The notes under the pieces are model-generated. The model searched no databases. It saw only the letters and a program-made list of their open reading frames with translations, and was not told the DNA's origin. This document shows positions 46,260-55,890 of a stretch of 64,000 nucleotides of DNA, piece after piece. A program made the position numbers and the translations under genes. Positions within the stretch are counted from its first letter, which is position 1. Each line of letters begins with the position of its first letter. Source of the stretch: Kondoa malvinella (lineage: Eukaryota; Basidiomycota; Agaricostilbomycetes; Agaricostilbales; Kondoaceae); NCBI GenBank assembly GCA_039545315.1, contig BCIM01000010.1, positions 570,441 through 634,440 on the forward strand, read 5' to 3'.

Positions 46260-47530
46260 ATGTACTTCAAACATCTCGCTGCCGCGCTTCTGGCTTCTGC
46301 TGGCCTTGCTTCTGCCTGTAACGATCATGGCATCAACTCTGGTCTCGTCAAGAACGACGATCAAAACATGTCTGGCAAGACCATCAATGGTATCTTGCCG
46401 AGCAGGCACTACAGACCCCTCTCATCATTCTACAAGCGCGGCAACTGGCTCGACAGATCAGCTTACAAGAACCAGACGGCTGCCCAATCGTATTACCCAA
46501 GAATGGCCGCCTTCGTCTCGAAGAAGATCACAGCGAAAGAGTTTTTCTACAACAAGTCGCCTGTGATCAAAGCAAACAGAGCGTCTAGGAAAGAAGAAAT
46601 TGTCAAGCGCAAGCGATGCACCAAACGCGCAAGGCGACAGAGATGGATCAGGAACCCACCACTGATTGCTACTGGAACAGATGGAGCTACTGGGTCATGG
46701 GCAGCGGGACAGCCTCCTGCGAGGGGACTGGTGAGCCATGACCATCGTATCGCGAAAGATATACTAACAGCGGGTGCGAAATGTAGGGCATGGTGAAAGC
46801 GCTGGCAGACATCGGTTGCACAGTTCTGATGGTGCCGGAAACCGGAACAAGCTCCCAAGATCCTTTGGCTCAACCAAACGTTGACATCGCTCTACCTCCT
46901 CCTTTGGTCGGCCAACAGGCGAATCCTGTTTCCGGTCTGCCAGACTATCAGCTTCGACCAGCCAAGGCGCTCGTCCACTACTGCGACGACCCAGATCATT
47001 CGTTAGTCACTTTTGATACACTGAGGTAGTGCAGGTGAACTGATGCCCGTCTGACTAGCTGGAAGTGGATCAGGTTTCATACGCCTGCGCCTGGTCGCCC
47101 TGCTAAGACGTCCGGCAAACAACGGTATTGCCTGGATGCAATTACGAAGACCGTCATCGGACTGACGTCTGCGCTTCACCCTCAGACCGTGATGAGGCCA
47201 ACCAGACGAATTCAGCTATCCACGCATGGGACTGCAGTTGGCTTCAGAAACCAGATTCCGGACTTTGAAATGGCACACCAAGCAAATGGAGACGATTGGA
47301 CAGCGAATCAACGCAACAATGGGGAGCCTATGCAGTTCACCACAGCGCTCCACCGCGATATAGCTTCAGGGGACGTCCAAAGATCGCTACCTTTTATCGC
47401 AGCACGATCAGGATCCCGTCGGCCAGCATACAACGATCGATCTGGCTTCTACGTTCCTCCAAGTCAGGCCGCGATTGACCGATGGTACAACAGGCCACCT
47501 GGAAAGTCTAAGCATGCCAGGATTTTATGA
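46260..47530 (+). CDS. Secreted orphan protein
   Basis: Three exons (46260-46730, 46787-47001, 47059-47530) give about 385 residues. A clear signal peptide (MYFKHLAAALLASAGLASA) is followed by CNDHGINSGLV. Basic clusters such as VKRKRCTKRARRQRW could be Kex2-type processing sites. Later segments are VKALADIGCTVLMVPE, LVHYCDDPDHSWKWIRFH and SGFYVPPSQAAIDRWYN, with a basic C-terminus. There is no membrane anchor. I know no family for it; a lineage-specific effector, wall protein or degraded enzyme are all possible. It begins a stretch of small orphan genes. Confidence 0.62.
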
Positions 47531-47767
47531 AGGCGGCGGAAGAAGGTGACTGTTTTGTTCATATTGTGAAAATTTGTGAGTCGAAACTACACTCCTCGAT
47601 GACACCAGATCTCATGACACATGATCACAGTAGTACATCATATATAAATATACAGTGCGTTGTCCTCGCTAGCCCTGATGAAAAATTCATAGGTGACTAA
47701 AAACGTTTTCGGTGACAGAAATTTCGGGCGACATGGTCGAGCTGTATAGTCTACGGAGACACACACC

Positions 47768-48133
47768 ATGGGCGACCCTCTAGCTCTTATGCTAAAATTT
47801 CTGATGGCCTGGTTTACCGGGCCAATTCAGGTCAGTTTTCTTGATGTTCGGACAGCGGATGTCTGAAAATGTTAGACCGTCATGATCGGTCAGATTTTGA
47901 CCAACGAGACCGGTAAGCTGGCTTGCAGATCTTAGAATGTTATGCTGATGCTTTGTTCAGACCCGCTCTTCTCGTGGCAACATCAACCCGACTATCCTTG
48001 CCCGAACGGCTGCTCGCGAATCCCAAGTGCTACAAGAGGATCCACTTGCTCCAATGAGACTGTCGTTGCTTCTCAGAACTCGACTGGTCGGCGCCGTGCT
48101 GTAACGTTGGACGAGTATGGCAGCTCGCTGTAG
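47768..48133 (+). CDS. Small orphan protein with hydrophobic N-terminus
   Basis: A short three-exon gene of about 90 residues. MGDPLALMLKFLMAWFTGPI is followed after an intron by TVMIGQILTNET and then DPLFSWQHQPDYPCPNGCS, SNETVVASQNSTGRRRA and VTLDEYGSSL*. The N-terminus is hydrophobic but not a textbook signal peptide. Both introns have good gt...ag borders (gtcagt, gtaagc). It lies 240 bases downstream of the secreted orphan in the same direction; it might instead be a non-coding transcript. Confidence 0.4.
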
Positions 48134-48396
48134 AGGGTCTTGTAGTAGATGACTATCGAATGGCATCAAGCGTTGCTTCGAATCGTCGACCTGTGTTTTC
48201 TTTTCTGAAACGAACTGCAGTCAGACCTTCCAGAATTGTGCAATCATGCTAGCAGCTCGTTCATCTCCATTACACCTTTACTCTCGTGTCCATGCACCGC
48301 CTTTTCTGTTCGAAAGCACAGCCAAAAGCGATTCCGCGCATTGCTTTGGCTCTACTCGAGTATTTCTGCTTCGAGTCCACGCCAGTCCTATAAGCG

Positions 48397-49928
48397 ATGG
48401 CCAACTTGGATGATCTCATCATACGCGATGCTGATCGAGAGGATTGCGCAGCCATAACGAGTCTTCATAACTTTGCCATTCAAGAAGGTCTTCTGAGCTG
48501 GAGCTGCTCACGAACAGAGACCGAAACTTTGGACATGCTGCAGTCTCTTGATGTCCTGAACTATCCTCGAATCGTAGCTGTGAACGATCAGGAGGTCCTT
48601 GGCTTTGCTGCTTTGAAGCCTGTTTGGGATCCCCGCGAAGATGCTGGATGCATGTATAGTGCGAACCTGCACCTTGTAGTATCCAAGTGTCATCGCAAAG
48701 AAGGGCTTGCTTCTCGGCTGCTCGAGCGCCTGCAAACACACGATCGGACATCAACTCGCCAGCTATATCGTCTTGCCTGTAAGCTTCATTTCACGCAACG
48801 AGACTGCATCCTTACCCGTGTTGCCCAGCCAAAGGACTGTCTATCAACACGCCAGCTAATTCATGGCTTATCTCTGTCGGATTTCACCACTGCGGAAGGT
48901 CAGTCGCAGCTGTCGCACAAGTTGCCCTGGCTGACAGTCTAGGTCGTAGTCTCAAGGGTATTGCTGAAAAGAACGGGATCGCCTGCGACCTAGAGCACTT
49001 TAGCAAGTTCATCGGACCAGCGCCAGCTGTAGCAGGTCGAGGCTTCCCAAACCTTTCAGTAGCGGATCCATATCCCCCTAAAAGATTCACATTGCCCATC
49101 CAACCAGAATTAGTGCAGATACGCGATGCAACAATGGATGATCTGTCGAGCAGTGAGTCTGCAACCAACCTCGACTCCGAATGTATACTAAAGAAGCATT
49201 TGCAGTCGTCGGCATACTGAACAGTGCCATTCTATATACCGATGTGAGTGATCATATGGCCTTCCAGCCACGGTGATCCTGACATCGATGTGTAGGCAAT
49301 TGATTATACTGTTCCGCTTGAGGTGTGGGAACGAGAAAACTGGCTATCTGGTCTTCTCGCTGCCAATCTGCCGGTCAGTACCATTGTTGTAATCTTATTA
49401 CCCGACTGAAGGATTCTACAGTGCCTAGTCGCTGTGGTCGATGATTGTATCGTTGGCTATGCCTGTCTAGACACTTACTCTTCCGATTCATGCTTCAGTC
49501 AGTGAGTAATGATTCCTGCTGTTGGCTGCAGAGACTCAGCGCTGGCTCAGTACACTCGAAGCCAGCATATATGTGCGGAGAGAGCTGAAGCGGCAGCGTA
49601 TTGGGCAACAGCTTGGACTGGCAGCGCTTCGTCATCCTAGCGTCAAGGCGCGCGGAACACGTACAATCGTTGTCGAGGTTCATCACAATGTGAGTACGTC
49701 CAATGTGGCTAGACTTGCATACTGACTTGCCTTCAGAATGGATGCGCATCGGGAGCTGTTTTGAAAGCTGGCTTCGAGCCTCGAGTAAGGTAAGTGTGGT
49801 GAACCGCTAAACAGACTACCGCTGATGCTCGAGAGCAAAGCGTATCGCGATCCTTCTTCAAGCATGGCGAAATGCAGTCATACTCGCTCTATCAATATGA
49901 CGTGAACAGTACCGAAAGCTCGAAATAG
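48397..49928 (+). CDS. Protein with two tandem GNAT (phosphinothricin acetyltransferase-like) domains
   Basis: Two GNAT modules appear in one polypeptide. The first starts MANLDDLIIRDADREDCAA and has SLHNFAIQEGLLSW, VLGFAALKPVWDPREDAG and RKEGLASRLLERLQ, close to the Pat/phosphinothricin acetyltransferase pattern. After a linker (FIGPAPAVAGRGFPNLSV) the second starts LVQIRDATMDDLSS and has VVGILNSAILYTD, WLSGLLAANLP and ASIYVRRELKRQRIGQQLG. The segment R-x-x-x-K-R-x-R-I-G is its acetyl-CoA loop. The end is FFKHGEMQSYSLYQYDVN, stop at 49926-49928. About seven introns. In the first module the Q/R-x-x-G loop is weaker, so one half may be inactive. Substrate unknown. Confidence 0.75.
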
Positions 49929-50261
49929 GCGAAAATGCACGGCAACCGTTGTCCTTTCTGCCATTCTTCACTCTCGTCTCTGCTGCTTCAGACTTTCTAT
50001 CTGCCTTGTTGTGTACGGTCACTGCCGCTTGACACCCTGCCGGCGAATTTACCTTTCAAGGCATGACCGCAGAAGCACAGCATCAGTCTTGTGATGCATT
50101 CGCTCTGGTTTGGCAACGCCCAATGGTCTCTTTCCCGGGTTCTCCTGCCTACTTGAAGGCTGCTTCTTACAGCATGTATCAAAATCATCTTGATATCATG
50201 CTTTGATCAAGATGACAAAGAAGGCAGTATAGCGTGTAGCTAATTCATTGCAGGCCATAGA
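49929..50261. other. Convergent intergenic region
   Basis: About 330 bases between two convergent stop codons. No gene or clear element. Confidence 0.5.
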
Positions 50262-52168
50262 TCATCCCTGCCGTCTGACATAGGAAAGCTCCTCCGCGAC
50301 GATCTGTCTTTGGCCTTCCGCATTACGCTTGAACTGGACGCAGCGAGCATGAGAAAGAGCTGCCTAGTATGCTGAGCGTACTTACTTGATAGGCCTTGCG
50401 CTCCATATAGAGTGGCATACTCTGACTCATCATCAAGGCATGAGTGGGAAGATCGTCTGTCGGCCCAGGTAGGTCGACGCAGACCAGGCTGGCGATCTTC
50501 GGGAGGCGAGATCGAACTTGCCGAAGTTCAAGAGGCGAACTGCTCTGGTGTAAGACATTCCAGCTCACGAGTCCATCACCTGAGCTGTAAATTTGAGGCA
50601 AACAGAGGACGACAGTAATGGTTTCGGCGCTCTTGAGGTACAGTGAGGTGATGAATTCCTTCTGAAGATGAATTGGTACATGAGCACAGCCAGGAGTGTA
50701 ACGTTATCAGACCTACCCACGAGATGATGGCGTAATCAACATCAATCGTCAAGTGAATGACATTCACCAAGCGGCTTGTCAGATACCGCAACTCTCTTGA
50801 TCCCAGCCGTCCCCACGCTTTCCACTCGAGTTCAATCAACGTCTTCGCGCATGACACCACAGCATTGATCATCTCAGGAATGTCGAAGATGGGAAACATG
50901 CGTTGCTTTCTTCCGCTCTCTTCGTGAAAGAGCAACTTCTGCAGGCTGCACAGACCGCGAATGAACGAAGCGATCGAAGACCAGACTTCATGGGACTGCT
51001 GCCAAGTCGCGAACCTGAATTTCTTCAGTGAAGCGGAGCAATTGCGGGAGAGAGCTGCTAGGAAAGCTTTGTCGAAGGGAAAGAGACCGATGTCGAGGAA
51101 GAATTGTTTAACAGGTCCTGCTAGCGCCAAGAGGCTGCAGGCGACCGGCCAATTGATCTCGCTTGAGTTGACGCAGGCTAAGTCGAGCCTTTCGAGAGCC
51201 GGAAGTTCCAGTCCGGCACACCCGTCAAATACCTTCTCTTGTCCGTTGAGTTTTCTTGTTGCTGAGCACCAGAGTATCCAACGTTAGGCGATGTGCATCG
51301 ATGAGCGAGGTGAGAGATGCCATGGACATCTTTGACATCTACATCCGATCCTGAGCATGGTCAAGTGACGCGAATGAGCCGCAACGTACGTTTCGGAAGA
51401 GGAGGTTCCGCATTTTTGGCAAGACGATCAAGGTGGTCAGATCACTAATCTCATTCCTTAGCCAAAGACAGATAGAGTATAAAAAATACGTACAACGTCT
51501 GCGACGTCAGAATGGACAGCTCCGTGAAACCAGACTGCGCAATGGCCACTTCGAGAATCTTGGATGAAATGATGGCGCTATCGTCGATACACTCATGCTT
51601 CCACTAGCATGCTTACTGATCATCGATTGTGCCGAAACGTCATCAAAGAGACTCACGTTTAGACGGCGCAAGCTGCTCATCTGGAGAACAGCAGAGCGCA
51701 ACTGAATGGCTTGAGCTTTGCTCATCGAGCGCTCGGAGACCACAATCTGGAATAGCTTGATCATGTGAAGATCTATACTACCGATAAGCTCAACAGCATC
51801 GCACAAGAGAGGAACTGACACTTTTGAGCATTCGGTCCTTTGAGTTTAGCAAACTGAAGATCAAAGTCATCCTCGGCCAGGTCAATCCCTGCGATGGACG
51901 GATCAGGGTGGCTTCGCATTGAGATGTCTATAGCACTCACAAATTTCCACAGAGGACCAAACAAGCGGAGCAAGAAGAGCCCACATGCGCTTGTCGACTT
52001 TCCCCAGATTGATCAGATCTACCGAGGGCACAAGGTCCGACTTCTCGTTTGCTACAGGCATACAAGTGCTAGCTGGTCTGTACAGGTAGTTGGCAATCAA
52101 CAGCCACGAATCATCGTCGAGGTAAGGCTTGACGGCTGTTTTCGCGAGTTCTTGAGCGATTTGATTCA
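50262..52168 (-). CDS. F-box-like / leucine-rich-type protein
   Basis: The start at 52168 reads MNQIAQELAKTAVKPYL followed by DDDSWLLIANYLYR and, further on, LINLGKVDKRMWALLAPLVW, the typical split F-box pattern (a hydrophobic first helix, then a conserved W after 'cells/layers fall' type segment). Later exons contain irregular leucine-rich segments: AIQLRSAVLQMSSLRRLNV, SLQKLLFHEESG, INAVVSCAKTLIELEW and ELRYLTSRLVNVIHLTID. The spliced end is QVRSRLPKIASLVCVDLPG, PLYMERKAYQ and FKRNAEGQRQIV to the stop at 50262. The protein would be an SCF substrate receptor if the F-box is functional. About eight introns; those between 51.15 and 51.8 kb were not resolved. Confidence 0.62.
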
Positions 52169-52519
52169 TACTGAGTGGTGGTCTGAGGAAAGAGAAGCAG
52201 AATGCGGTTGAGGTGAAGTGAAAACTCTTACTCAATGGAATCGAATTTGTATGACAAGAAGCTCTCTTCTGATTGTTTGAATTAAAGGCAGATTACCAGA
52301 AGTAGTAGCGAATGCAGTGCGGAGAGAGATGTAGAGTTTCGGCAGCACGCACAATAGCAGAGTGACCCTGCTTGCGCCTGACGGGAAAAGACAAGAATGA
52401 CACCTGGACAGAGGTGAAGCATCACAGCGGTACGCGAATGACCAAGAAGCATACACAAGGGCCAGGTATAGTCGGGGAAGCAAGAGTCAGGCATTTATTA
52501 AGGTATTGATCAATCCCAA

Positions 52520-53104
52520 TTGGTTGGATATCCGGATATCCGTCGAAAAACGACTTTAGACATGAGCTCGCCCAATATCGCTCTGATGAACTTGAGACTC
52601 GGTAGGACACTTTGGAGAGCCATAAGAAGCTGCCGCTTGCTGTTCGCGGTTCTGTGCATGGTCAAGCAAGGCGACAATAGAAGCAAGTCGTTAAGCTCTT
52701 CGGAGATTTATGGCACTGCAGTGCTCGCACACCGACAAGGCCAGTCCAGGATAGCAGGTCTGATACGGTATGACGCTCTGCTTCAGACGGAAGTGAAATC
52801 TTCATCTCTTCGGATGTCTGGTCAACTTGTCAAATTCAATCTCGCGGAAAGGCTTTCAACGATCTGTAAGCCGCAGCGTTGGCCTCTGACAGTCCCGTTG
52901 TACTCGCAGGCTGATATCTCTGGATCTGGGTATATCTGCACAAAAACGTCGCTGCTGCTGCTCAAGCTCTCATCGATCAGATCTCTCGAGGCAAGTCCCG
53001 CCCGTCGACTTCTGAATAACGCTGATAACAAATGCAAGGTATACATGCCTATTTACAGGTCAATCTGCTCGCAGTCATACCTTCCCGCTCACAAAGCCTG
53101 CTGA
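52520..53104 (+). other. Open frame of doubtful coding status inside the duplication, copy B
   Basis: This corresponds to the frame at 4302-4844 in copy A, here open for 194 codons. The reading-frame differences between copies are replacements rather than silent changes, and no family is recognisable. It overlaps the 3' end of the nucleolar gene on the other strand. Confidence 0.2.
52526..52541. repeat. Perfect 16-bp palindrome, copy B
   Basis: Identical to the palindrome at 4865-4880: two GGATATCC octamers in tandem. Confidence 0.6.
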
Positions 53105-53903
53105 CAGAAACACTCCCTTCCGCCTCGAAGCTACTTTGACAGCACTCTTCCGCTCGCTCTCTGCTTTATACTTCCATCCATGCTTCGCTTGTTGTGTCTT
53201 GACCTTCTTCGCACGAGCTTCTTTCGTTTGCTGACTCGGTGCGAGAGATGCTGGAGGTGTGGCTTTATCTGAAGCTGATTTAATGGCATTAGGAAAGACC
53301 GGCCTTGATTTGGCTGTGAGCGCAGTAGACTTGAAGTTTGCTAGACTGGAGGAAAGAGCTTCTGGGACTATAGGGCCTGAAGCAGTTGGGAGATGCTGCA
53401 CTGTCTTTTGCCTGATCTGTATATCAGCTCTGTGCGATGCATGGGCGACAAGAGACTGACCCTATTGTAACACTGTCACCCTCTGTAGGCCCAGCATCCT
53501 TGACCCGCCGTTCTCGCTTGACTTCCCGTGCTGCATTCGTAGCGACATCGTTCAAACGCAGCTTCTTTGCTTTTCTGAGCTCATTGTTGGCAGATTGGAA
53601 CAACGAGACATCGAGATAGTCGGACGGCCGGTCCTCTTGAGCATCTTCGTTGATATTTTCATCCTCTGCCTCAAACGCTGTCTCGAGGTCTGCTGCTTTG
53701 CTCTGCTGCTTTTGCTTGTTGGCCAATTTGCGCTTCTTATTCTTTCTGTATGGGATATCAGAGACCAGCTACCATGCTCGAGCGGCCCAGACTAACGATT
53801 CTGTCAATTTCCTGTCAACCTTTTCTTGCGCTCGAATGGACGCCTTTGTTGCTGCGTTCGAGATGGCTTGAGGTTGCTCATCGTCTGAAGAGGCGTCTGC
53901 CAT
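53075..53903 (-). CDS. Nucleolar U3 snoRNA-associated (UTP16/BUD21-like) protein, copy B
   Basis: This is the complete, unambiguous copy of the gene at 3503-4331. It starts MADASSDDEQPQ (Ser replaced by Ala at residue 2 relative to copy A) and ends SAGFVSGKV*. The stretch blanked by N in copy A reads here as DVATNAAREVKRERRVKDAG, showing an intact frame. Both introns are conserved. The 5' flank differs completely from that of copy A and has its own pyrimidine-rich leader (ctctcttccaatttcag just before the ATG), so this may be the ancestral locus. Both copies look translatable. Confidence 0.58.
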
Positions 53904-54411
53904 GCTGGCTGAAATTGGAAGAGAGATAATGGTCGAAAACAAAGACAATATCGACTACCGGTACTGCTCAAGCCGCGCCTGTCTTATCTCCTGCATCTCG
54001 CTGCCTCATTCCTTCTCTTTCAGAATCACCGACTAGCTTTTCATTGGTCTCTCCATCGCTGTAGCGGCTGAGTACATACATCTCTGCTGAGTTCGTAGAG
54101 CAGGTAGCGAAGTGTCTTTATCTGTCTGTATCAATTTCCGTATCCAGTGCGTCCGTTTGATGCTATCAGCACATCAATTGAAACTACATCGGGATGTAGG
54201 CAATAGCACAAAGCTTTCCAGGCGGGATACTTTCAAATCAATACTACCCATACGCGGAACAGTGACCGCAAAGACATTTGTGCTGAGTGAGCCTTGCCGC
54301 TGGTCGCACGATCTTGAGGTAGAAGAGAAACGTATGGCATAATTCAGAACATTGCTTATGGCTAAATACGTCCGATAGAATACGACACAAGTCGATACGG
54401 GGAGCCCTTGT
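53904..54411. other. Intergenic, promoter of nucleolar gene copy B
   Basis: About 510 bases separate this gene from the stop codon of the next minus-strand gene upstream. No further gene is supported. Confidence 0.5.
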
Positions 54412-55345
54412 CTAAGCTTGCCTACTAGTACTAGAAAAGACATTCTTGAAGACAGAAGAGCTTGCTTCCGGGCCACCTCTGTAGACCTCCCAGGTATTGT
54501 TGCCGCGATGGAGGACTTTGACGGTTGTTCCAGGCGCAGGTGTATTCTTGGCAGCCCAGACTACAGGGACGCAATAGTTGAGAAAGATAGGGAGTGCCAC
54601 TTGTATGGTCAATGGTTTGGATGCAACGACCTTGCCTGTGTGACCGACGGCAAGACTCAGGCTAGTTTGATAATCTGCCAGACGTAGTATTAGTTCAGCA
54701 GAGACAGCCTTCTTCGCTAGTTCGCTTGTAGGTCGGAAGCCGAGAGAATAGTAAGTAGAATAAAGCTTGAAGAAGCTTTTGGGCGAATCTGCCTCTCCAA
54801 GGACTTGCGCGTGGGTCTTACAGTACTGAAAGCCAAAGTCGTGCATGATGCGCATGAAGAGGTCAAGTAGTAAACGGCCGAGGCCATGCTTTCTATATTG
54901 ATCGCTGGTCTGCCACTTGAGCAATTCTGGGCAGGGTGGTTCATTCTTAGAAGGTACTTTGCCTTCCGCAGAACCGATGAGAAACGCAGAAGAGGAATGA
55001 CCGGCGACCTTCGGATCGGGTTGATAATAGTAAGCTCGTAGATACAAATGTTGAGGCTTCGTCGTGTCTCGCCTGATGGCAGAAACCTTGTCGGGTTCGT
55101 TTAGACTATATTTGACCTCCGCATTGTCGTTGTCTGCAAAGATTCAGTTATCTGCACGGATCCCTTCACATGCATGCTTAGAAAGACTATTCTGAATGAC
55201 GGCTTGGATCGACCAATGCTGCGACTTTGCATTTTTAGAAGCGTTTCCAACAGCATAGAGCCGGCTAAAGAATCTGGTCAGCGATTCTGCGGTGTAAGGC
55301 GTCGCAGAATGATGTACTCAAGTGGGAAGCATTGCTACTACTCAT
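54412..55345 (-). CDS. Orphan-family protein, paralogue 2 (GNAT-like fold possible)
   Basis: This is the paralogue of 18133-19034. The spliced protein of about 285 residues starts MSSSNASHLKSLTRFFSRL and continues YAVGNASKNAKSQHWSIQAV. The basic, Ser/Arg-rich start could be a mitochondrial presequence, which the other member lacks. After a second intron comes YNDNAEVKYSLNEPDKV, then LYLRAYYYQPDP, KHGLGRLLLDLFMRIMHDFG, FFKLYSTYYSLGFRPTSEL and the end WEVYRGGPEASSSVF to the stop at 54412. The segment K-H-G-L-G-R-L-L-L is a better acetyl-CoA-type loop than in paralogue 1. Function unknown. Confidence 0.75.
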
Positions 55346-55890
55346 GATGATTAGAGAGGAAGGAAGGGCGACAATTCAGAGAGAAGAAGAGAGCGAGCTA
55401 AAACAAGCAGCAGGGGCGTCTGAGCGAAGTCGCAGATCCGGCATGGAAGAAGACTTCCAGATACAAAGGATTGGTCTGACTCATCAGCAATGCTGAGACA
55501 TGCAGCACGTAGACGGCAGAGGCCAATGCAAGAATCGAAGCATAGCAGCACTGCTGGGTCTTGTAAAGCGTATCTCGACTCGACAGCTTTACTGGAAAAA
55601 CTTGAAGTTGAACACACGCCTCTCGCGTTATGAGCGAACGCAAAGCAGAGCCTCAGTTACGACGCTGTCCAGATAACAGAAAAGGAACAAACACAGAGAT
55701 AGACAGAAAATTGGTTGGTCAAAGCCCAAGTTAGCATGACACTCAGAGCTCACTGATCTTGTGCGATTGGAGGCTGCGGCGTGCTGCTGCTACACCACAA
55801 GATTTAGACACAGAGGCATCACTTCGCGACACGCAGACAAGCTTAAGCTCGACCAACAATTTCTCGAAAGCAACTTGTTCCAGCACCGTC
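55346..55890. promoter_or_regulatory. Divergent promoter region, orphan gene and SPF1
   Basis: About 545 bases between two divergent start codons; no named motif recognised. Short reverse frames at 55351-55643 are not convincing. Confidence 0.4.

Larger units (their letters stand above)
52237..53899 (-). repeat. Segmental duplication, copy B (inverted relative to copy A)
   Basis: This is the reverse-complement partner of 3507-5168, free of N bases. Homology ends about 70 bases before the F-box start codon on one side and at the start codon of the nucleolar gene on the other. The two copies are about 47 kb apart in opposite orientation. Confidence 0.85.
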
